From Xanthobacteraceae bacterium (GTDB lineage Bacteria; Pseudomonadota; Alphaproteobacteria; Rhizobiales; Xanthobacteraceae), in the NCBI GenBank assembly GCA_030043175.1, contig JASHYD010000294.1, positions 1-17,418 of the forward strand: a stretch of 17,418 nucleotides of DNA, given 5' to 3'. This document shows, in pieces, positions 1-7,316 of the stretch. How positions within the stretch are numbered: the stretch's first letter is position 1; each line of letters begins with the position of its first letter. Under the pieces are notes generated by a model. The model had not been told where the DNA came from. It did not search any database and saw only the letters and a program-made list of their open reading frames with translations. The translations under genes were made by a program, and so were the position numbers.

Positions 1-1365
1 GGCTTTGGTGGCACAATCCCGTTCTGGGAAGAGCTGCTCGCCATTGGCGAAGCACCGCGGGAGGCGTCCATATGGCCTCCGCCAGTTACATAAGACATCA
101 AGATGGTTCACGCCCGCGGTGCTTCGCCGCTCTCTGGGGCTCTCGACACTGGCAAAACGGCCAGCGCGACACCATCCCCAGCCTCGCGGTGATTGGCATG
201 GTGTTTCTTTCGAGCGACCCGCTCTGACCCCAAGAGTGGCATGAGCAAGGGCAAAGCCCTTCCCGCTCGCCGGTTCGAATCCGTTCGACGCCACTCGCAG
301 GAACGCTGCCGCACCTGTCCAAGCCTTCGCGGCCTGGATCGCATCGAGACGGTTATCCAAGATCAAACGGGCAAGAATTGCGAAATAGAGATCCCGCCCG
401 CGTGTCCCGACCGGGAACCGCTGATACCGCCGAGACAGCGACTTTTTGGTGTACGTACCATCCCAGAACTGGGAAAGGCACGTCTGCCTTGTGCCGAATT
501 CAATCAGTTCGCCCTGCACGCGCATCTTCGCGCCCTTTTTCCAACGCCCCTTCTCGTCACATTCCGGATTGTTCGCACGTTTGGACCGATCCACGGTGCG
601 TTCGATGCGCCTCAATTCCTTCCAGGGCTGGATTACCGATGGGCAGAACTGCTCGAAAATCGCCTCGGTATGCGCCACAGCGGCGATAGTGCTGGGGCCG
701 ATATCAGGACCGATGACGCTGCGCTTCGTCACCCGATGCAGCAGGCCTTTCTGAGCGAATTGGAGGTACCAGCGCCCGCGGATGTCTCGACGGATGATCC
801 GGCAATACTTGGTTTTCGCTTTGAGGGCCTCGCTCTGCCATGCGTTGGCCGAATCGAGGATTGCGGGAATCACTCGCCCTGCGATCCGCACGGCGCCGTC
901 CGGCCAGATGGTGATGGACTTGGCTTCCTTGCTTTTAAAGGAATTGTACCGATCCTGACCCCTGCACTTGGGGCGCCCACCCTTCCCAAATGCATACTGC
1001 AGGATCCCACTGAGGGCCCGCGTGGCCGCTATTTGGCCAACGTGACCGGGACGTTGGTCCCTGATCCAGCTATCCCGACATTCCTGACCGAACTCCTGGA
1101 GCGCATGCCCGGTAAGTCCAAACACATCGAACAGCAGCTTGAATTCGTTTGCTCCGGCTTTGTGCTCGGGGGACCGCGGTTCACCTCGCGACATCTTCCG
1201 AGCCGCACGGTATGTTCTCGATTCACGGACCCGCAATCCTTCGCCACGCACGGCGTTACCGATATTGCGGCCAGTATCCAGGATGATGGCGCATGCCCGT
1301 TCATCTGCGGGATCCGTCTTCAATGGCAATTCAAGGATGAAGCTTGCGGTGTGCTTGCGCGGCAT
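1..1365 (-). CDS. TnpB-like (IS605 OrfB/IS1341-type) transposase-associated protein, internally deleted, 3' end outside window
   Basis: An open frame runs from the ATG at 1365 to the left edge without a stop (455 codons, C-terminus missing). Residues 219-225 (GPDIGPS) match the RuvC-I motif of the TnpB/OrfB family, with Asp221 as catalytic residue. RDLY at 324-327 matches RuvC-III, with Asp325. Residues 248-266 carry the basic helix region, and QFCP/QPWKE is typical of one alphaproteobacterial subgroup. In that subgroup, as I recall it, about 80-90 residues follow the KKGAK motif: a long Arg/Lys-rich helix, the segment with the RuvC-II Glu (EKLSY-like), and a stretch leading to a GG-L-EF motif. 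Here KKGAK (276-280) is followed almost at once by GELIEF (285-290), so RuvC-II is missing although the frame is intact. The usual zinc-finger cysteines are also absent, which is common in this subgroup. It is probably inactive as an RNA-guided nuclease. No TnpA is visible beside it. Confidence 0.8.
   Translation of the reverse strand, partial: MPRKHTASFILELPLKTDPADERACAIILDTGRNIGNAVRGEGLRVRESRTYRAARKMSRGEPRSPEHKAGANEFKLLFDVFGLTGHALQEFGQECRDSWIRDQRPGHVGQIAATRALSGILQYAFGKGGRPKCRGQDRYNSFKSKEAKSITIWPDGAVRIAGRVIPAILDSANAWQSEALKAKTKYCRIIRRDIRGRWYLQFAQKGLLHRVTKRSVIGPDIGPSTIAAVAHTEAIFEQFCPSVIQPWKELRRIERTVDRSKRANNPECDEKGRWKKGAKMRVQGELIEFGTRQTCLSQFWDGTYTKKSLSRRYQRFPVGTRGRDLYFAILARLILDNRLDAIQAAKAWTGAAAFLRVASNGFEPASGKGFALAHATLGVRAGRSKETPCQSPRGWGWCRAGRFASVESPRERRSTAGVNHLDVLCNWRRPYGRLPRCFANGEQLFPERDCATKA
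46..128 (-). repeat. 16-bp perfect inverted repeat in the 3' part of the tnpB-like gene; possible guide-RNA scaffold or element end
   Basis: Positions 46-61 (GGCGAAGCACCGCGGG) and 113-128 are exact reverse complements, separated by 51 bases. A nested stem lies inside (61-65 with 75-79). The structure sits inside the 3' part of the TnpB-like reading frame, downstream of the last conserved protein motif. In IS605-family elements the guide (omega/re) RNA overlaps the 3' end of tnpB and the right end of the element, so this hairpin could be part of such an RNA. It could equally be an ordinary palindrome of the element. The assignment is inference; the repeat itself is directly visible. Confidence 0.45.
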
Positions 1366-1923
1366 AGCTCAAGAAACTACGAGGAGGTTCGCACGTCTTC
1401 AAGGGGCGTGTGGGAAATCGCCCTTCCGGGCGATGCGCTCCGAACCCCCGGAATGCCGGGCTACGTCGCGCTTTTAGGGTCGCGGGGATCGGCGTGGCCG
1501 CGAGGGCGACGGTTGAGACCGGGGCGCGTCGGTCCACTAGGTCGCGGAGCTTCGGAGAGCGAGCGTGCATGCTGTCCACACCCCTGGCCGGGCAGAGTAG
1601 AGACTGCCATCCCAGGGGCTAAGCTCAGCGGGGGCAGGGGCAATGTGGAAATCCGAATCAGCCTTGCTAATCTAGCTGGCCGTGGTGTGGTCTCTGCCAC
1701 GGTCGACACTGCCGGTGGTCGCCCACCGTCTGGCCGCTCCGCAACCTGGCATCACCTGGCTGCTCGTGCCGTGCTGCAGACGGAAAGCCTAAGAGCGCTC
1801 CCGGTGCGCCTGGCAGCGGGAGTCGCCATCGAATGAACCGGCTGGTCGTCTTCGATCCGAACAGGTGGTCGCCATCACCGGTACGCGCAAGGCGACGACG
1901 GTCAGCACACTGGAGGAAAACAG
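1366..1923. other. Intergenic stretch between the tnpB-like gene and the amidase
   Basis: About 560 GC-rich bases with no convincing gene on either strand. The long plus-strand frame crossing it is antisense to the tnpB-like gene and has no family resemblance beyond that. It should contain the promoter of the minus-strand tnpB-like gene and that of the amidase, but no clear -35/-10 pair was found. The last bases hold the strong amidase ribosome-binding site (GGAGG at 1912-1916). Confidence 0.5.
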
Positions 1924-3584
1924 ATGCGTTATGGATGGTTGCCTCCTTTGATTATCGGTGCCACGTCCTCGATTTCATTGTCCGCTGGATTATCAGCGGC
2001 GGAAAACACTTTCAGACTCGAGGAGGCGACAATTGCGGAAATTCACGAGGCCGTGGCGGCCGGAGCATTGTCTTTTGAAAAGCTCGTCGAACTTGCGAGG
2101 ATTGCCGCTTACGATAGGGCCGGCCCTCGGCTCAACTCGATCATCTATATAAATCCGAACGCGACCGCGCAAGCGGCCGCTCTCGATAAGGAGCGTGCCG
2201 ACAAGGGACCGCGCGGCCCGCTGCACGGGATTCCCATTTTGTTGAAGGATAATATTGATGTCGCCAACATGCCGACTACCAATGGATCAGCGGTTATGAA
2301 GGACGCCGTTCCGCCCGAGGACGGCTCTATAACCAAGGCCCTCCGAGCGGCCGGCGCGGTGATCCTGGAAAGGCTGCAATGGGCGAATTCGCGGGAGGTA
2401 GCTACAACTCGGTACTCGGTCAGACGCTCAATCCCTATAACGTCAAGCGCGCGACTGGAGGCTCGAGCAGCGGTTCAGGTGCAGCGACCTCAGCCAATTT
2501 CAGCGTTCTGGCGGGCGGAACCGACACCAGTACATCAGTTCGTGGTCCCGCTTCCTATACGAGCATCGTCGGCCTGCGTCCGACGACCGGGCTTATATCG
2601 CGCGCGGGCATTGCGCCGAAAAATCTGAATTTTGACAGCGCCGGCCCGATGGCCCGGAACGTGACCGACCTCGCGCTCATGATGAACGTTCTCGCCTTCC
2701 CGGACCCGAAAGATCCAAAGAGCGTGCAGGTGTGGGACGAAATCGAGAAGGTCGATCCCACCGCGAAAAACGGTGTTGATTTCACCAAGGCGCTCGATAG
2801 GGACGCCCTCAGGGGCAAGAAGCTTGGCGTGCTCCGTGATCTCTTCGAGGGCGATCCGGAGATCAACGCGCTCGCCGAGAAGGCGATCGCGACCATGAAA
2901 GATCTCGACGCAACGATGGTAGACATCAAACTCGATGCGGCCTTCATCGAAGCGCATCTGAAGTCCGGCGTTCCAAAGATGCGAGCCTTGTCGGACTATC
3001 GCTTCCGGCAGGACTGGGAACAGTACCTTGCGACTTTCAGCAATCCGAAAGTGCCGAAGACGGTCGCAGAATTCATCAAGGTCTATGAGGCCGAGATCGC
3101 GCCGTCGCCGTTGCCGGTTGAAGACATCGTAATGAGCCTTCTGAAGACATCTCTTAAAACCTCGACCGACGCGCCGGAATACAAGGATTTCATTGAGAAA
3201 ATCATGCCGCGAGCAACGAACGAGAAGCTCGCCGTGTTCGAAAATCATGGCGTCGATGCGCTTGTTTTTCCGTACCTGCCGACGTTCGCTCAGCCGATCA
3301 AGAACCCGATCTACACGATTGACGATCCGGCCTTCGTGAAGTCGGATGCGCCTGTCCCGGCAACGATGTCCGGCTACGGTTCAGTGGGCTTTCCTTCCAT
3401 CGTCGTTCCGATGGGCTTCGGATCCCAGGGGCTGCCGATGACCATCACGTTCTTTGGCAAACCATACGAGGAAAAAAAGATCATCGGCTTCGCTTATGCG
3501 TACGAGCAGGCCAGCAAGATGCGCAGGCCGTCTCCACTTGTACCACCACTCGAGGGCGAAACCATCAACTACGCCACGAAATGA
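1924..3584 (+). pseudogene. Secreted amidase (amidase signature family), broken by a one-base frameshift
   Basis: A member of the amidase signature family, hydrolysing amides to acid plus ammonia. The start ATG at 1924 follows a strong GGAGG. The N-terminus is a likely signal peptide (hydrophobic to about residue 25, LSAA before the mature part). The catalytic triad is visible: Lys108 in GIPILLKDN, cis-Ser181 in GGSSSGS, and nucleophile Ser205 in GTDTSTSVRGPAS. The 24-residue serine spacing is the same as in fatty-acid amide hydrolase. Lys108 is in one frame and both serines are in another. Restoring one G near 2367 gives ILGKAAMGEF, which fits the family, and a 553-residue protein of normal length. 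As written, translation leaves the family frame after about residue 148 and no product would contain the full triad. This may be a true loss or a missed base in a GGG run. The downstream asparaginase is 55 bases away in the same direction, so the two were probably co-transcribed. Confidence 0.88.
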
Positions 3585-3639
3585 TGACCAGGCGCGAACG
3601 GCTTGGCGGCCGCGCGCGGCTAACCGCTGAGGGGGAAAC

Positions 3640-4734
3640 ATGCCCAAATTGCTTTGGAACCTTGCAGCTACGGTGCTCGCGTCCGGGTTTGTTTGCAATT
3701 TTTCCTGCTGGGCTCAACAGGCCATTAACAAAGAGCTTCCGCTGGTCTGGGTGCTCTCCACAGGCGGGACAATCGCCGGGACCGGTGCCAGCCCAACCAA
3801 TGTGGCAGAGTACAAAGGAGGCACAGTCCTCGGAGAGGACCTTGTCAACGCAGTACCTGAAATCAAGCAGTTTGCAAATGTCAAGGTCCAGCAGATTATC
3901 AACATCCGCAGCCCCGACATTAAGCTTGAAAACTTGCGCACGCTTGCCAACAGCATTAACGGCATCTTTGCTGACGACCCCGGCGTCGCCGGAGTCGTCG
4001 TTACCCACGGTACGAACACCCTGGAGGAGACTGCTTATTTCCTAAATCTTACGATCAAATACGACCGTCCCGTAATTTTGGTTGGCTCGATGCGCCCTTC
4101 GACCGCCATCAGCGCGGATGGACCCCTAAACCTTCTCAATGCAATTCGAACCGCTATAGCACCAGAGGCAAGGGGAAAGGGCGTGCTTGTCGTGATGAAT
4201 GATGAAATCAATGGAGCAAGGGACGTAACGAAGACGAACACTTACCGTGTCGAGACATTTCGTTCGCCGGATCTAGGATACCTCGGTTATGTCGATGAAG
4301 ATAAGGTAAGTTTCTATCGCGCTTCGACAAAACGCCACACCGTTAACTCTGAGTTTGACGTAAGCAACATCGCCGAATTTCCAAAAGTGGATATACTGTA
4401 TTCCTATGTGCAGCCCGGCGTGGCAACGATTGGGGCCCTACTGGGGAACGGCGTAAAGGGCATCGTGTTCGCCGGCACCGGCGCCGGCGGCTTATCGGAC
4501 TCGGAACGAGACGCGATCAAAGCTGTTTTGTCATCTCGATCCGAAACGAAACCAATTGTGGTCCGTTCCAATCGCACGGGAACCGGCCGTGTGATCGCAC
4601 GGAAAGAATACGATGAGCTTGGCTACGTCGCGGCGGACAACCTAAATCCGCAAAAATCGCGCATCTTGCTTATGCTGGCCCTTACTCGGACGGGTGACGT
4701 GAACGAAATCAGAAGAATTTTCTCAGAATACTGA
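3640..4734 (+). CDS. ansB: Type II (periplasmic) L-asparaginase
   Basis: Hydrolyses L-asparagine, possibly also glutamine, to aspartate and ammonia in the periplasm. The ATG at 3640 follows GAGGGGG. Residues 1-26 form a signal peptide (hydrophobic core LAATVLASGFV, then CWAQQ), which marks the exported type. STGGTIAGTG at 40-49 holds the first catalytic Thr (Thr41, equivalent to Thr12 of E. coli AnsB). THGTNTLEET at 122-131 holds the second (Thr125, equivalent to Thr89). VTKTN at 196-200 holds Lys198 (equivalent to Lys162). Length (364 aa) and the C-terminal domain look complete. One oddity: the residue after Thr125 is Asn126, where the classical enzyme has Asp90, a substrate-binding residue. 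It lies just downstream of the broken secreted amidase, and the pair suggests scavenging of amide nitrogen outside the cytoplasm. The symbol follows the type II class, not proven orthology. Confidence 0.93.
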   Translation: MPKLLWNLAATVLASGFVCNFSCWAQQAINKELPLVWVLSTGGTIAGTGASPTNVAEYKGGTVLGEDLVNAVPEIKQFANVKVQQIINIRSPDIKLENLRTLANSINGIFADDPGVAGVVVTHGTNTLEETAYFLNLTIKYDRPVILVGSMRPSTAISADGPLNLLNAIRTAIAPEARGKGVLVVMNDEINGARDVTKTNTYRVETFRSPDLGYLGYVDEDKVSFYRASTKRHTVNSEFDVSNIAEFPKVDILYSYVQPGVATIGALLGNGVKGIVFAGTGAGGLSDSERDAIKAVLSSRSETKPIVVRSNRTGTGRVIARKEYDELGYVAADNLNPQKSRILLMLALTRTGDVNEIRRIFSEY

Positions 4735-4933
4735 ACCGTGCCAGCGGCGCATCCCGCGCGCTTGCCACCTGCGGCTCAGTTAGACAGAAAGTGACGATGG
4801 AGCTGCCGAAAAGAACAGCCAATAAGAAGGCTAAAGCGCCGCGGCGCAACGTCAGATACCTCCCGTGCGCGGCATCGGAATGGCTGTGGATCACATCAAC
4901 GCTTTGCTGAGTTGACGAGACCTCGGTAGCCAT
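4709..4933 (-). CDS. Possible small single-pass membrane protein (hypothetical)
   Basis: A 74-residue frame starting at the ATG at 4933. Residues 31-53 form one clear hydrophobic helix (GALAFLLAVLFGSSIVTFCL) after a polar N-terminus of about 30 residues containing an Arg-Arg pair, so a one-helix membrane protein is plausible. Its 3' end overlaps the 3' end of the asparaginase gene by about 26 bases in a convergent arrangement. No good ribosome-binding site precedes the start. No family was recognised, and it could be a chance frame. Confidence 0.38.
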   Translation of the reverse strand: MATEVSSTQQSVDVIHSHSDAAHGRYLTLRRGALAFLLAVLFGSSIVTFCLTEPQVASARDAPLARFSILRKFF

Positions 4934-5181
4934 TTCTTGACAGCTCTCGGTCCATAGCTACGCGTCAGGCTCACGGTCCGCCTTGCAAAGCAGAGTCGGT
5001 GGCGATCGAAAGGCGGGCTCTTGGGGCCGTCCTGCTTGTTTTTGAAGGTTGTCGCTGCGCCAAGGACAGCCGCCCTCCGCCGAGGCGCTCGGCAAGAGCC
5101 TCCGCGTCTTCCGACGTGCGAAGCCTTAAGTAGTTGGGCAACAATGACAAACCCGGGCGGAAGACGCCTGATCCTGACGGC

Positions 5182-5478
5182 TCAGCAGGTAGTCCGCGTA
5201 TTCGCGGCAACAGCCTTGCGGCCAACCTGCGTGATCCGGAACGTCCGCACGTTGATCATACGGTCGCTCGTACAGACCGTCTCTACCGCCACCGTGACGA
5301 AGCCATCGCACACCATTCCGGCGAGCATCGGGGTAGAAAAGCCATAGGCCATTAAGATCGCCTCGGTCACACCGAGATGCCCTGAACGGGCTAAAATGCG
5401 CAGCGCGTGTCGGCGCTCACGGCTAAGGCGTGGTGCGGCGGTTTTCCTGCCGCGGGTGCCTTTTGAACTTTGGGCCAT
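5182..5478 (-). CDS. Hypothetical small basic protein, possibly winged-helix
   Basis: 98 residues from the ATG at 5478; a TTG five codons upstream is an alternative start but has its G-run too close. The N-terminal 20 residues are basic (SSKGTRGRKT). Then SRERRHALRILARSGHLGVTEAILMAYGF resembles the helices of a small helix-turn-helix/winged-helix fold, followed by strand-like segments ending in RTFRITQVGRKAVAAN. This layout is common among small rhizobial proteins of unknown role, where the C-terminal part forms the wing. DNA binding is inference only. No neighbour on the same strand indicates a pathway. Confidence 0.6.
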   Translation of the reverse strand: MAQSSKGTRGRKTAAPRLSRERRHALRILARSGHLGVTEAILMAYGFSTPMLAGMVCDGFVTVAVETVCTSDRMINVRTFRITQVGRKAVAANTRTTC

Positions 5479-5776
5479 AATAGGATTGACCAAGGCCCCC
5501 CGGTTCCCTGACCATCATACCACCCTAGCGCTCGACTTCACGGGCTGGAGCGTGGCACGCTGTCACCCTGTCAGGCGACACTTCCTCCCGTGATGGTAGA
5601 TTGCGCGCAATTCATTGTTGGAATGTTGAATGCGGGCCATGCAAGGGCGGCCGACGATCGTTCATGTCGCTGGGGTGCGTTGAGCGCCTCCTGCGCCGGC
5701 GTGCGATGGCGGGCAGCTGGGGCGGTCGATGTTCGCGCGTATAATTGAAGTAAGCACAGGAGTAGAATACGCCGCC
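5479..5776. other. Intergenic region with a possible -10 element
   Basis: About 300 bases between the minus-strand gene ending its 5' side at 5478 and the plus-strand microprotein pair. A perfect TATAAT lies at 5740-5745, about 30 bases before the ATG at 5777, but no matching TTGACA-like -35 is present at the usual spacing. AGGAG at 5758-5762 is a distant candidate ribosome-binding site. Nothing else was seen. Confidence 0.3.
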
Positions 5777-5945
5777 ATGGAAGTTATCGCGGTCGCTGCA
5801 GGGGGTGTTGCTGCTGAGCGGATTCGTTTGCGGCTATGCTGTTCGCGAGTTTGTCTCCCGCCTCCGCCGAACAATGGCGAGACGACGCCATCTCGAACGT
5901 CGAGTTGAGGAGACCGATGGCGCGCGCGGCCTCCCGGAGGGGTGA
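5777..5945 (+). pseudogene. Small one-helix membrane protein with GFVCGY motif, frameshifted in a G run
   Basis: From the ATG at 5777 the frame reads MEVIAVAAG; after the run of five G at 5801-5805 the family-like reading continues one base later as VLLLSGFVCGYAVREF. With four G instead of five, a 55-residue protein results: a hydrophobic helix at about 3-20, then a strongly basic tail (SRLRRTMARRRHLERR). The stop is at 5943-5945. The helix end GFVCGYAVR is nearly repeated in the next gene (GFVCGYGIR), so the two are tandem paralogs. As written, the gene is either broken or starts at the GTG at 5805, which would remove half of the helix. Function unknown; the topology suggests a short periplasmic N-terminus and a cytoplasmic basic tail. 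Confidence 0.55.
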
Positions 5946-5950
5946 GCGTC

Positions 5951-6085
5951 ATGATAATTGTTGCGGCTGCCCTGCTAATCGGATTTCTAATTGGATTTGT
6001 GTGTGGCTACGGTATTCGCGCGCGGATCTCGGGCCGTCGTCGCGAGGAATACCGCAGACAACACCCCGAGCGATACGGCTTTTGA
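5951..6085 (+). CDS. 44-residue single-pass membrane microprotein with GFVCGY motif
   Basis: The ATG at 5951 is preceded by GGAGGGG at 5936-5942 at a good distance, and the frame ends with TGA at 6083-6085. Residues 1-20 are one hydrophobic helix (MIIVAAALLIGFLIGFVCGY). The remaining 24 residues are basic and polar (RARISGRRREEYRRQHPE). The gene starts five bases after the stop of the preceding paralog, so the two are translated from one transcript. The shared GFVCGY-x-x-R at the helix end suggests duplication. Glycine and cysteine spacing along one helix face could serve helix-helix contact; this is inference. No known family was recognised. Confidence 0.65.
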   Translation: MIIVAAALLIGFLIGFVCGYGIRARISGRRREEYRRQHPERYGF

Positions 6086-6307
6086 CCAATGAGATGCCTG
6101 GCCTGCCGCCGGCGCCCTCCATCTGCCCGCCGTGCGATGGCGGCAAGCAGGCCTATGAGAACGAAAAGGGCAGCAATGAGCGCGGTGATCGATTTCTGCC
6201 TTGATGGCGCTTAGGGTCGCGACGGCGGCTGAGCCGCACGTCTTCAATGCGAACGACACAAGAAGCTCGTCGCCGAGGGCGAACGCATCAGCGGTTGACG
6301 CGGACAT
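6007..6307 (-). pseudogene. Possible small membrane protein, frameshifted
   Basis: The ATG at 6307 overlaps the stop of the upstream minus-strand frame by one base (TGATG), typical of translational coupling. The first 39 residues (MSASTADAFALGDELL...AIKAEI) are ordinary soluble-type sequence. One base further on, at about 6190, the next frame reads a clear transmembrane helix (ITALIAALFVLIGLLAAIA) followed by a basic tail, but that frame has no start of its own. Removing one G at 6190 joins them. The joined frame ends at 6007 and overlaps the plus-strand microprotein at 5951-6085, so its true end is uncertain. No family was recognised. Confidence 0.35.
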
Positions 6308-6453
6308 CAACGATCATTTTGGCGGCATATTCCGCGGGGAGTCATAGGCGCGGACAGCGCATCGCTGTCCTTTAGGTCGAAAGCGCGACCGCAGAGGATG
6401 CAAATGGTGGTTGACGCGCCGTTCGACGCGTGGCCACGCTGCTGGCAGGTCAT
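6307..6453 (-). CDS. Possible small CxxC protein, coupled to the downstream minus-strand gene
   Basis: 48 residues if the ATG at 6453 is used (preceded by GCGGGGGC); the same frame is open to 6525. CILCGRAFDLKD looks like half of a zinc ribbon or a short CxxC metal or redox motif. The TGA stop at 6307-6309 overlaps the ATG of the next minus-strand gene, which supports translation of both. It diverges from the DUF3551 gene starting at 6599. Function unknown. Confidence 0.4.
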   Translation of the reverse strand: MTCQQRGHASNGASTTICILCGRAFDLKDSDALSAPMTPRGICRQNDR

Positions 6454-6598
6454 TGCCCCCGCGGCCAGTTCGGCATAGCGCAGGGTACAATGCTGACCCG
6501 TTCTCTGCCGTGGAAGCCGCCGCACCTGCGCTCATTTTGCCTCTTCAGCAGACCTGCTAATATGAACGCAACCAAGAACAACGACGCGGAGAGGGACT

Positions 6599-7006
6599 AT
6601 GAGGCGCAGGCCGATCATCGTATTTTTTCTCATTTCGGCTGCGTTGCTGGGCGAAACGGAAATCGGCAACGCGCAATTAACGCATTCTTATCCGTGATGC
6701 GCGATCTCGGGCGGAGGTGATGCCGGAGGCGGCACCATGTCCTGCTTTTACAGGACCTTGCAGCAGTGCATGGCAACACTGTCCAGCATCGGCGGAAACT
6801 GTGGCGAGCGCCCCTACTACCGTGCGCAGCCGACCGAGCCTCTGCGTCGTGCATTGTTTAATCATCACGGACATGCCCGAACGGTTGGAGTAAACGCGCC
6901 GGGACGGCCGTTGCTGACACCGCTCGTCACGACGGCGGTTGTAGACGAGCCACCCAAATTGGACGTTGACGCGCCCTGCAACGCAGCTTGCCGGTGCCTT
7001 TCCTGA
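6599..7006 (+). pseudogene. DUF3551-family small secreted protein with an in-frame TGA at a conserved Trp
   Basis: The ATG at 6599 follows GGAGAGGG. Residues 1-26 are a signal peptide (RRRPIIVFFLISAALLGE, then GNAQ). The mature part should begin THSYPWCA, the hallmark of DUF3551 proteins of Bradyrhizobium, but the Trp codon is TGA (6695-6697). After it the frame continues with Cys34, an SGGGDAGGG loop, Cys49, QQCMATLSSIGGNC (Cys57, Cys68) and ERPYY, which is the normal DUF3551 pattern of cysteines. The family usually ends soon after this point; the frame stays open to 7006. A single G to A change would explain the stop. Translation could restart at the ATG at 6737, without a signal peptide. 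The role of DUF3551 proteins is unknown; the cysteines suggest periplasmic disulfides. Confidence 0.72.
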
Positions 7007-7316
7007 GGCCCAACCCCGCTACAGCAGTCGCCAATGCGGGTGGCAGCGGCGAGCATGCGGGCTGGGAGGACAGGCCGATTGAGGCGCTACCAGGTCGTCT
7101 CGATCGCGTTTCGGAGGGGTGATCCATTCCCTATGTTGCGCGCGTCGGTCGGAACGGGCTTTTTCTCAGTCGCGCTGTACGGCGGCGAGCCGCCGTCTCT
7201 AGCGCGCCCGCCCGGCGCGCAAGGGCGGAAGGCTGGGGCGGGTTCCTCGCGCCTTGCTCTAGTCACATCGTGGTAGCGTATTGCTGTCGAATCAGCCAGA
7301 AGAGGGAGGCGACCAA
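7007..7316. other. Intergenic region before the membrane coiled-coil gene
   Basis: About 310 GC-rich bases without a convincing gene. GGAAC at 7151-7155 followed after 17 bases by CGCT (7173-7176) is one mismatch away from the EcfG promoter pattern GGAAC-N16/17-CGTT, about 140 bases before the next start; support is weak. A perfect 8-bp stem (ACGGCGGC/GCCGCCGT) lies near 7179-7196. The ribosome-binding site GGGAGG of the next gene is at 7304-7309. Confidence 0.3.

Noticed and set aside
265..300. T-arm-like GGTTCGAATCC, possible tRNA
   Set aside because: The stem bases around it do not pair, and no anticodon arm or acceptor stem fits; it is part of the TnpB-like coding frame.
193..1836. Very long plus-strand open frame (547 codons)
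   Set aside because: It is antisense to the TnpB-like gene, shows no domain or natural composition, and has no ribosome-binding site; the minus strand explains the openness.
2535..3248. 237-codon minus-strand frame
   Set aside because: Antisense to the well-conserved amidase; no family features.
4971..5225. 84-codon minus-strand frame with leucine-rich stretch
   Set aside because: No ribosome-binding site, overlaps the start of a better gene frame, and shows no recognisable family.
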